Origin: Candidatus Helarchaeota archaeon
GTDB lineage: Archaea; Asgardarchaeota; Lokiarchaeia; Helarchaeales; HEL-GB-A
Direction of reading: 5' to 3'
NCBI GenBank assembly: GCA_016840125.1
Contig: JAEOSY010000441.1
Span: forward strand, 1-6,026
Length of the DNA stretch: 6,026 bases
The notes below the pieces were generated by a model. It was given only the letters and a program-made list of their open reading frames with translations, was not told where the DNA came from and ran no database searches. A program made the translations under genes and the position numbers. Numbering within the stretch: position 1 is the stretch's first letter; each line of letters opens with the position of its first letter. This document shows, one piece after another, positions 1-4,601 of the stretch.

Positions 1-276
1 TCCCAAATCTGTTTAAAATGTGGCAAAAGATCGAAATGTTGGGGGCAGACCTTCACCTGCAAGCACTGTGGGTTTACCATAGGGCGCCACGTCCTCGCCA
101 CGTTGAATATCGGGGAGGTCTTTCTGAAATCTCAGCATGTAGCGAGGTCCGATCCCGCTGAAAGGTCTCGGATGACGATAATGGAGCGAGCGGTTCGTAA
201 CTGCAAGGAGACCATTATCCGAGAGGCAAGTCAAGATCACGAAATTATGGGAATTTATCCACTTTTATCGACTTGA
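1..276 (+). CDS. tnpB: TnpB (RNA-guided nuclease family), C-terminal 91 codons, partial
   Basis: Frame 1 is open from the window edge to TGA at 274-276. The peptide holds the TnpB zinc ribbon (CLKC, then CKHC fourteen residues on), followed by CGFTIGRHVLATLNI, which is the RuvC-III region. In most TnpB proteins this reads R-D-x-N-A; here the Asp position is His, as in the second copy. It is identical to the C-terminus of the complete TnpB in this window at 79 of 91 residues, without gaps. Many changes are conservative, so the protein was probably under selection for some time after the copies separated. The N-terminal part, including RuvC-I and RuvC-II, lies left of the window. The 3' part also encodes the predicted guide-RNA scaffold. 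Confidence 0.9.
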   Translation, partial: SQICLKCGKRSKCWGQTFTCKHCGFTIGRHVLATLNIGEVFLKSQHVARSDPAERSRMTIMERAVRNCKETIIREASQDHEIMGIYPLLST

Positions 277-284
277 CAGATCGG
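1..284 (+). mobile_element. Right end of IS607-type element, copy 1 (left part outside window)
   Basis: This stretch matches the right end of the full element at 3693-3976 with a constant offset of 3692, no gaps and about 27 mismatches over 285 bases. Similarity stops after base 285 (partner 3977), which marks the element boundary. The shared end reads GATCGG, and a GG dinucleotide is the known crossover site of IS607-family serine transposases. Flanking host DNA starts at about 285 and reaches the stop codon of the leftward helical-repeat gene after 17 bases. The two copies are old enough to differ by roughly 10 percent, so they are separate insertions or an old duplication, not an assembly repeat. 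Whether copy 1 has its own tnpA cannot be seen here. Confidence 0.85.
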
Positions 285-285
285 A
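148..285 (+). ncRNA. Predicted omega/reRNA scaffold of copy 1
   Basis: TnpB proteins work with an RNA made from the 3' end of their own gene and the element's right end; the guide is the DNA just beyond. Four nested stems can be drawn here: TCCGATC 148-154 with GATCGGA 279-285 (7 bp); TCTCGGAT 166-173 with ATCCGAGA 217-224 (8 bp); GCGGTT 190-195 with AACTGC 199-204 (6 bp, one G-U pair); CAAGTC 227-232 with GACTTG 270-275 (6 bp). The outer stem closes at the base where similarity to copy 2 ends, so the guide would start at about 286 (GTTTCCACAAGC). The exact 5' end of the RNA is unknown. The structure is drawn by eye and not energy-scored. Confidence 0.6.
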
Positions 286-301
286 GTTTCCACAAGCCCA
301 C

Positions 302-1213
302 TCAGCTCAGGGATTCTTCAAAATTCTTTAGAAGGGATTTTATTTTTGAAATTTTGTCTTTGAATTGTTTATCTGGTGAAGGAATTGGGACTTCCTCGGG
401 TTTAGATGAGGGAGTCGCCTTTGATATGGGCAGTTTTTGGGTTAAATTCTGAGAGGGGGGTGTAGTTACTGGTGAGGGAAGTGATGTTGATGGCATTTCT
501 TGTGGAGGTTGAGCTTGTTGTGTTGAAGGTTTAAAGTACATTTTGGTAATGAATAAATTGAACCAAATTTCAAGCATTTCGACAATATCTAATCTACCCT
601 TTTGTTTATATTCATTAACTATTTCAGTAAATTCTGTTACAGCTTTTCGTGGTTTCCCTTGAGCAAACCGCTTTATTACCTTTTGAGTCCGATAACTGAG
701 TAATTGTTCTTCAATTTCTGGGTCGTTTTCTAGACATTCAGAAAGGGGTAAATTTCGCTCATCCTCGTCCACTTTTTTCTCTAGAAATTGAATCATCCAT
801 TGTTCCAGCGCATCTGCTCGGTCAATCATCTCAATTGCCCGGAAGCCATCCATTATATTGTGCATCTCTTCGACGGCATGATCTGTCTTTCCTTGAATAA
901 ATCGGCGGATGACTTTTTTAGACCGGGCTTCTAAAACAGAGATAATGGATTGTGTTTCGTCAGATGCTTCAATTTCTAAGGATTCCTCTTTCGTAGCTTT
1001 CAAATCCTCATTTTCAAGGAGATATTGATTTAAGGCAAATTCAAGGACTTGAGCTTTTTGAAATAATTTTAACCGATTGTATTCATCAATTATATCCCGC
1101 AATTCTTCGAGAGCTTGCTCAGTTTTACCTGCTTGGAGACGTCGGATGATCTTCTTCTCTAAGCCAGCTAAAACTTCAACTCTTTTTACCTTTTCTTTTT
1201 CAGATATATTCAT
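302..1213 (-). CDS. Helical-repeat protein (three tandem three-helix units) with Pro-rich tail
   Basis: I do not recognise a named family. From the ATG at 1213 it is 303 residues. Three similar units of about 52 residues lie at roughly 15-66, 94-145 and 172-223. Each has the pattern K-K/Q-(V/I)-I-(R/K)-R-x-x-x-G-K, then an Ala-rich amphipathic helix (QALEELRDIIDEY, HAVEEMHNIMDGF, KAVTEFTEIVNEY) and a third helix. The key glycines are G29, G108 and G186, spaced 79 and 78. Acidic linkers separate the units. Residues 229-280 are rich in Pro, Ser, Thr and Gln and likely disordered. A short charged helix (KQFKDKISKIKSLLKNF) closes the protein. No signal peptide or membrane span, so it is probably a cytosolic scaffold or adaptor, loosely TPR-like. 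This ATG has no ribosome site, and homologous coding sequence continues upstream (see 1214-1325), so the true protein is probably longer. The stop lies 17 bases from IS copy 1. Confidence 0.8.
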   Translation of the reverse strand: MNISEKEKVKRVEVLAGLEKKIIRRLQAGKTEQALEELRDIIDEYNRLKLFQKAQVLEFALNQYLLENEDLKATKEESLEIEASDETQSIISVLEARSKKVIRRFIQGKTDHAVEEMHNIMDGFRAIEMIDRADALEQWMIQFLEKKVDEDERNLPLSECLENDPEIEEQLLSYRTQKVIKRFAQGKPRKAVTEFTEIVNEYKQKGRLDIVEMLEIWFNLFITKMYFKPSTQQAQPPQEMPSTSLPSPVTTPPSQNLTQKLPISKATPSSKPEEVPIPSPDKQFKDKISKIKSLLKNFEESLS

Positions 1214-1325
1214 CAGCTTGATGATATGATCTAAAGCACCCTCGAAGTTCTCTGACTTAACGTTTTGAACTATTTTATTTTCAAAATCGTTGTCATCTGC
1301 ACTTTTTTCGTGTTTGCTCGTTCAA
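1214..1325 (-). pseudogene. Upstream N-terminal part of the helical-repeat gene, out of frame with its start
   Basis: The frame of the 302-1213 gene stays open for 36 more codons, up to a TGA at 1322-1324, with no ATG, GTG or TTG. The translation includes KIVQNVKSENFEGALDHIIK, which aligns with the start of repeat 1 (KIIRRLQAGKTEQALEELRD), so it is real coding sequence and an extra repeat unit. A GGAGG ribosome site (1329-1333) is followed by TTG at 1323-1325, but that TTG frame is one base off and stops after ten codons. Removing one base from the run of six T at 1303-1308 (A on the coding strand) would join TTG to the long frame. Either the gene carries a frameshift, the run is a sequencing error, or another start is used. 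The GGAGG-TTG spacing of 3 is short, which weakens the TTG choice. Confidence 0.65.
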
Positions 1326-1328
1326 GAA

Positions 1329-1385
1329 CCTCCAACTGCGTGAGGTGAAAGGTTTAAGGAAGAAATGCTGAGGATATATTTTAAA
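1329..1385 (-). promoter_or_regulatory. Promoter and ribosome site of the helical-repeat gene
   Basis: On the minus strand a TATA-like box, TTTAAAATATAT, lies at 1374-1385. An archaeal start site about 26 bases downstream would fall near 1353 and give a leader of about 28 bases to the TTG at 1325. The ribosome site GGAGG is at 1329-1333. These positions support translation starting near 1325 and not at the ATG at 1213, which would need a leader of about 140 bases. A purine-rich element upstream of the box is not clear. Confidence 0.5.
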
Positions 1386-1450
1386 GATTACGACTTTTTA
1401 CGCAATTAAACAAAAGATTATTTCAAAGCTCATTAGGAACGAAGCGAAAT

Positions 1451-1475
1451 GTTATTATTGTGGCGCAATAATAAC
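1451..1475. promoter_or_regulatory. Perfect 10-bp inverted repeat in the divergent intergenic region (candidate operator)
   Basis: GTTATTATTG (1451-1460) and CAATAATAAC (1466-1475) are perfect inverted copies around the 5-base centre TGGCG. The site sits between the divergent helical-repeat gene and the small membrane protein gene, 33 bases before the ATG at 1508. It overlaps or touches the AT-rich region where a TATA box for the rightward gene would lie. The 15-base distance between arm centres and the AT-rich arms fit a dimeric DNA-binding regulator. An RNA hairpin is also possible if transcription starts upstream, but no T run follows, so it is not a simple terminator. Confidence 0.5.
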
Positions 1476-1507
1476 TAATTCAAAATCAGAATGGTTTGGG
1501 TTTTAAG

Positions 1508-1714
1508 ATGGATAGTGAACAGATTTTAAAAATTATAGGTGTTGTCGTCTTTCTGATAGGACTAATCTGCGTTGGTGGAGTTGTCTACTTCCTTATTTGG
1601 AGATTTCCGATGGTACAAACTTGGGACCATTTATATACGTGGCTAATAATTATTGGGGCACCCTGTTTTACTATTGGAGTTGTAATGGTTAATAAGTATC
1701 TGAAATCCTCTTAA
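1508..1714 (+). CDS. Small two-helix membrane protein
   Basis: No family recognised. From the ATG at 1508 it has 68 residues; a TTG at 1496 would add MGFK in frame, but the ATG is preferred because neither has a ribosome site and a leaderless or near-leaderless mRNA fits. Two hydrophobic segments are clear: about residues 6-27 (ILKIIGVVVFLIGLICVGGV and on) and about 44-60 (LYTWLIIIGAPCFTIGVVMV). A short loop with WRFPMVQTWDH lies between them and a basic tail NKYLKSS follows. The two ends are therefore on the same face. A candidate operator lies just upstream and a T-run terminator just downstream, so it is a single-gene unit. Function unknown. Confidence 0.7.
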   Translation: MDSEQILKIIGVVVFLIGLICVGGVVYFLIWRFPMVQTWDHLYTWLIIIGAPCFTIGVVMVNKYLKSS

Positions 1715-1731
1715 AAAATCTTATTTTTTTA
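1715..1731 (+). terminator. T-run terminator after the small membrane protein
   Basis: Immediately after the TAA stop the sequence reads AAAAAATCTTATTTTTTTA, with seven T at 1724-1730 on the coding strand. Archaeal RNA polymerase ends transcription at such T runs without needing a hairpin. The rest of the stretch to 1818 is AT-rich host DNA with no further gene seen. Confidence 0.5.
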
Positions 1732-1818
1732 TACTCCAAGGGTTTAACTTCAGCTACTAAAAGTAAAGAAATTTAAATAAAAGTGATAAAAACTGATACA
1801 ATTATGAGTTAGTTTTTA

Positions 1819-1855
1819 GGTGAGAAATTATACCGAATTGGAAAGGCTTCTCACC
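1819..1855. repeat. Inverted repeat at the left end of the element
   Basis: GGTGAGAA (1819-1826) and TTCTCACC (1848-1855) are perfect inverted copies, 21 bases apart, beginning exactly at the inferred GG crossover. It may be a TnpA binding site, or an RNA hairpin that hides the GGTGA ribosome-site-like bases and limits transposase synthesis. It also lies inside the first codons of tnpA. Confidence 0.55.
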
Positions 1856-2369
1856 AGTTGGGGGTTTCCATACAAACTGTTCGGAATTGGATCTATTCTG
1901 GAAAGATTCAAACCTTACGAACTGCTGGTGGCGAACATCGGATTCCTGAGGCTGAAATTCGGCGAATTTTAGGAATCCCAGTTCCTAAAAAACAAACCGT
2001 TATTTATTCCCGCGTTTCGAGCCATGGACCGAAAGCGGATCTAGACACGCAAGAACGGATTCTTGAACATTTCGCCATTACAAATGGATACACAAATCTC
2101 GTGAAATTCCGCGATATTGCCAGCGGGCTCAATCCAAAAAGACGGGGGTTGCGGAAGATATTTAAGCTGATAGATGCGAATAAGATCGACACCATCATCG
2201 TAAATTATAGGGATCGCTTGACTCGTTTTGGGTTTGAATATCTCGAATCCTATTTTAACTCCCGTGGCGCCAATTGTAGCTTCGTTTTCCTGGTAAAATT
2301 TTCGGTTTGAGGAGCCATAAAGCGAAGAGGATCGTGCAAAGTTTAAAACAAGAGGTTCAAACCAAGTAA
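1822..2369 (+). pseudogene. tnpA: IS607-family serine recombinase TnpA, degraded
   Basis: The product would cut and rejoin DNA through a serine-DNA link. An N-terminal MerR-like helix-turn-helix is visible (KLYRIGKASHQLGVSIQTVR, then TAGGEHRIPEAEIRRILG), followed by the catalytic domain: YSRVSS with the nucleophile Ser encoded at 2017-2019, then DTQ, and DRLTRFGFEYLE. Three defects are seen. First, no start codon precedes the helix-turn-helix in frame; an ATG at 1804 is cut off by TAG at 1810, and the TTG at 1858 would remove the first helix. Second, after GANC (about 2270) roughly 20 expected codons are missing. Third, the frame then shifts: the old frame ends at TGA 2308, while the family C-terminus GKIFGLRSHKAKRIVQSLK continues in another frame to TAA at 2367-2369. 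It is almost surely inactive. Confidence 0.85.
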
Positions 2370-2422
2370 GAAGCCATCAATCTCCTTTTCTATTCCTATC
2401 AAATCGGAGTGATATAAGACGG

Positions 2423-2456
2423 ACCTTCTTCTTTTTACCAATCTTAAAGAAGAGGT
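2423..2456. repeat. Imperfect inverted repeat between tnpA and tnpB
   Basis: ACCTTCTTCTTT (2423-2434) can pair with AAAGAAGAGGT (2446-2456) with one bulged base and an 11-base loop. The right arm overlaps a ribosome-site-like GAGGTGA (2453-2459) that has no start codon after it. It may be a leftover of the original tnpA/tnpB junction. Confidence 0.3.
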
Positions 2457-2474
2457 GAACTAAGTACGGGAACG

Positions 2475-2502
2475 CAATTTGCGCAAATTGGACATTTGCG
2501 CA
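2475..2502. promoter_or_regulatory. 16-bp perfect palindrome plus direct repeat upstream of tnpB
   Basis: CAATTTGCGCAAATTG at 2475-2490 is a perfect palindrome. Its half ATTTGCGCA (2477-2485) is repeated at 2494-2502, 17 bases on. The pair lies 17-44 bases before the TATA-like box of tnpB, where an archaeal regulator could bind. TnpB itself or a host repressor are both possible partners. No evidence beyond position and symmetry. Confidence 0.45.
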
Positions 2503-2518
2503 TTTTCTTCTCCATAGG

Positions 2519-2525
2519 TTTATAA
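2519..2525 (+). promoter_or_regulatory. TATA-like box of tnpB
   Basis: TTTATAA lies about 20 bases before the ATG at 2544, which would give a nearly leaderless mRNA for that start, or a leader of about 90 bases for the TTG at 2634, which has its own GAGG ribosome site (2624-2627, spacing 6). Confidence 0.45.
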
Positions 2526-2543
2526 CCGATCGGGAGTATTAAC

Positions 2544-3968
2544 ATGCTAAATGAATTTGTGAGTTATTCCATAAAGTATAGAACTGGTAGATTCCCCTTT
2601 CTTAACGAAATAAAGCGTGAGTCGAGGAACGCGTTGAAAACCATCAAAACGGTCAAGGTCTCATCGGTCAGACTGACCAAACGCAAGTACGAGCGGATTC
2701 GCGACACCATTTCCTGCTTCAAGGAATCGGTGAACTTCCTGATTGCGAAGTGCATTGACAATCCGCTGTTCCAGAGAGTGTCCAAGAAGGGGAACACCTA
2801 CTACAATTATTCATCCTTCCCCACAATTCGCAAGAGCTTCTACTTCCCATGGAAGGCGAAGTTTCCCACCTTCCACACCCACTATTGCCACTCCGCCGCC
2901 CGGATCACGAAGGATATTTTAAAGTCGTGGAATTCGTGGTGTTTCAAGAAGAACCGCCGGCTCCCCAATCCCACTTATAAAAAGCAATCAATGAAGCTAG
3001 AAGAATGCCTCTGCTATCTTGAGGGGCACTATCTCGTGCTGGTAATCGAGCCGCGCAGCAAGCTGTACGTCCCCTTTCACCCTACCTGCCACTTTCAGCG
3101 GTTGCAAGCACAGAAGCATGGCGAAATCACCGTAAAGTTAAACGCAGATCGTACCGTGGATCTGTTCATCCCATTTGTTCAAGACATCCAACCGCGCAAA
3201 ATCAAATCCTTTCTCTTCCTTGACACCAATGAGCGCAGCGTGGATTACATGCTAGTCACTCCAACGAATGTACAAGTTCAGTCGCGGGACACATCCCAGC
3301 TGTCCACCACCCATTTCACCTACTCCCTCAAGCGCCGCAACATTGCCCAACAGATCGCCCAAGATGCGAAGTACCAGCCACAGAAACGCAAGACATTACT
3401 GGATAAGTATGGGCAACGGGAACGGCACAAGACCGCCAACGATCTGCACGCCGTCACCAACGAGATCGCCGAGTTGGTGGAAGCTAATGCAGCACTCGTC
3501 GTCCTCGAAGATTTAACGAACATTCGCCAATCTTCCGCCCGCCAAAAGAACTTGAAACCCCACCAGCAGAAGAAGTCTAAGAAGATGCGGCGGCGCTTGA
3601 ACCGCTGGAATTTTCGCCAGTTTCAGACCTTTTTAGAGTACAAGGTCAAATCGACGGGGCATCCTGTCCAATATGTCAACCCGCGATACACCTCCCAAAT
3701 CTGTTTAAAATGTGGCAAGCGAACGAAATGCTGGGGCCCGACCTTCACCTGCAAGCATTGCGGGTTTAGCATAGGACGCCATATTCTCGCCACGCTGAAT
3801 ATCGGGGAGGTTTTTCTGAAAGCTCAGAATGTAGCGAGCTCCGATCCCGCTGAAAGGTCTCGGATGACGATGATGGAGCGAGCAGTTCGTAACTGCAAGG
3901 ATACCATTATCCGAGAGGCAAGTCAATGTGATGAAATTATGGGAAGTTATCCACTTTTATCTACTTGA
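2544..3968 (+). CDS. tnpB: TnpB, RNA-guided nuclease family, with altered RuvC-III residue
   Basis: 474 residues from ATG 2544, or 444 from TTG 2634, where a GAGG site six bases upstream and the family-like start KTIKTVKVSSVRLTKRKYER favour the shorter form. TnpB normally cuts DNA matched by a guide RNA made from the element's right end. Visible parts (474-residue numbering): helical N-terminal region 31-220; RuvC-I at FLFLDTNERSVDY with D227; RuvC-II at ALVVLEDLTNI with E322; zinc ribbon C387, C390, C403, C406; RuvC-III at CGFSIGRHILATLNI, where H413 replaces the usual Asp. Copy 1 has the same His, so the change is older than the split of the copies. Loss of this Asp usually stops cleavage, although some TnpB clades carry the third acid elsewhere. 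The long C-terminal tail (about 425-474) is encoded by the RNA scaffold region. The last 22 bases overlap the leftward V4R-like gene. Confidence 0.93.
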   Translation: MLNEFVSYSIKYRTGRFPFLNEIKRESRNALKTIKTVKVSSVRLTKRKYERIRDTISCFKESVNFLIAKCIDNPLFQRVSKKGNTYYNYSSFPTIRKSFYFPWKAKFPTFHTHYCHSAARITKDILKSWNSWCFKKNRRLPNPTYKKQSMKLEECLCYLEGHYLVLVIEPRSKLYVPFHPTCHFQRLQAQKHGEITVKLNADRTVDLFIPFVQDIQPRKIKSFLFLDTNERSVDYMLVTPTNVQVQSRDTSQLSTTHFTYSLKRRNIAQQIAQDAKYQPQKRKTLLDKYGQRERHKTANDLHAVTNEIAELVEANAALVVLEDLTNIRQSSARQKNLKPHQQKKSKKMRRRLNRWNFRQFQTFLEYKVKSTGHPVQYVNPRYTSQICLKCGKRTKCWGPTFTCKHCGFSIGRHILATLNIGEVFLKAQNVASSDPAERSRMTMMERAVRNCKDTIIREASQCDEIMGSYPLLST

Positions 3969-3977
3969 CAGATCGGA
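3840..3977 (+). ncRNA. Predicted omega/reRNA scaffold of copy 2
   Basis: It has the same fold as in copy 1: TCCGATC 3840-3846 with GATCGGA 3971-3977; TCTCGGAT 3858-3865 with ATCCGAGA 3909-3916; GCAGTT 3882-3887 with AACTGC 3891-3896 around the loop CGT. The last stem is perfect here, while copy 1 has G in place of A and keeps pairing through G-U. The fourth stem is 5 bp (CAAGT with ACTTG) because of one change. The guide would begin at about 3978 (ATGAAACTTATAG), which lies in the interrupted V4R-like gene and reads antisense to its mRNA. The 5' end is not defined by sequence alone. Confidence 0.6.
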
Positions 3978-4597
3978 ATGAAACTTATAGTAATTTCCCC
4001 GTAAGGATCTCCACGGAGGAGACACTTTGTTTCTTTAGCCGCGGTCAGCTCATAAGGCGTCTCTAGGTAACTCCAGGCTTGTCGAATTATGGTTCCAAAG
4101 AGAGTTGCTAGGATATTACCGTAATCGCGGTCCCCCAACTCTTCAGGTAATATATCCCGTGCGCCGCTGCAAAGAATACAGGCAGGGGGTTTTAAACGGA
4201 TTAGAAATTTCCCACTCTTATCCCCATTCCACTCTAATTTAACATCTTCAAAGGTTTTTTTGTAATCGCTCCCAATCATACCATAAATTAAAGATTGTAT
4301 GGTCAATGGTCCGTCTGGAATATGTCTAGAGAGGGCAAAGCTCATCGATACACCAAGCATTAACGGCTCATGAATCAAGTTTGTGATAACTTCATCTGCG
4401 GTGACAGACACTTGGGCCTGAAATTCCTTCAAAGCATCTGGTAGATTACCAATTATATCAGTATAATGACGGATTACTTCGCGTAGCATGAAGTTCACGC
4501 CCAGGACGTTTACCTTCTCAGACTTTCTATAATAAATCCGCTTTCCTAACCAGATGAGTAACTTTCTGAAAATACTTAATTTTTCAACGCCTGGCAT
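3947..4597 (-). CDS. V4R-like domain protein, 3' end replaced by IS sequence
   Basis: 216 residues. The C-terminal half has the V4R pattern: CILC (C140, C143), then GNILATLFGTIIRQAWSYLE, AAKETKC (188-192) and GDPYGEITI (196-204). V4R domains are small alpha/beta modules that bind hydrophobic or tetrapyrrole-like ligands and often dimerise. The N-terminal basic segment (RKLLIWLGKRIYYRK, 11-25) could contact a membrane or nucleic acid. The start is firm: GAGGTG (4603-4608) sits 5 bases before the ATG and overlaps the stop of the upstream gene, so the two are translationally coupled. Residues up to 206 are host-coded, codon 207 spans the junction, and PICQVDKSG comes from the element. Without the element the end would read FIPKN and stop, so the protein is probably still functional. 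Ligand unknown. Confidence 0.75.
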   Translation of the reverse strand: MPGVEKLSIFRKLLIWLGKRIYYRKSEKVNVLGVNFMLREVIRHYTDIIGNLPDALKEFQAQVSVTADEVITNLIHEPLMLGVSMSFALSRHIPDGPLTIQSLIYGMIGSDYKKTFEDVKLEWNGDKSGKFLIRLKPPACILCSGARDILPEELGDRDYGNILATLFGTIIRQAWSYLETPYELTAAKETKCLLRGDPYGEITISFIPICQVDKSG

Positions 4598-4601
4598 AAT
4601 T

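Larger units (their letters stand above)
1819..3976 (+). mobile_element. IS607-type insertion element, copy 2 (tnpA remnant plus tnpB)
   Basis: About 2.16 kb. The right boundary is set by loss of similarity to copy 1 after 3977, with GG at 3975-3976. The left boundary is placed at GG 1819-1820 for three reasons: no other GG occurs between about 1744 and 1818; the first eight bases form a perfect inverted repeat with 1848-1855; and joining the flanks at GG rebuilds an in-frame end (FIPKN then TAA) for the interrupted leftward V4R-like gene. IS607-family serine transposases recombine at GG dinucleotides and make no long target duplications, and none is seen. The element is richer in G and C than its surroundings. 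TnpA is broken, so the copy could move only if a functional TnpA is supplied elsewhere. Confidence 0.8.

Noticed and set aside
13..240. Minus-strand ORF, with a similar one at 3705-3926
   Set aside because: Both are antisense to the conserved tnpB C-terminus and resemble each other only because the two element copies are homologous. No start signal or family match.
1296..1310. A-AAA-AAG slippery heptamer as programmed -1 frameshift site for the helical-repeat gene
   Set aside because: A -1 shift from the TTG frame leads to a frame that soon meets TAG. Joining the long frame needs +1 (or loss of one base), so the standard -1 mechanism does not fit.
1804..1812. ATG-AGT-TAG in frame with tnpA, with TAG read through (for example as pyrrolysine)
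   Set aside because: The ATG and TAG lie in the host flank left of the inferred element end, the gene has other lesions, and no pyrrolysine genes are visible.
2004..2198. Minus-strand ORF inside tnpA
   Set aside because: A shadow of the recombinase catalytic domain in the opposite strand.
3268..3523. Overlapping ORFs on both strands inside tnpB
   Set aside because: They lie across the RuvC-I to RuvC-II coding region and show low-complexity Pro/Ser/Thr content typical of off-frame translation.
1..3977. The two tnpB ends as a CRISPR-like or tandem repeat array
   Set aside because: There are only two copies 3.7 kb apart, each part of an IS end, with no short spacers.
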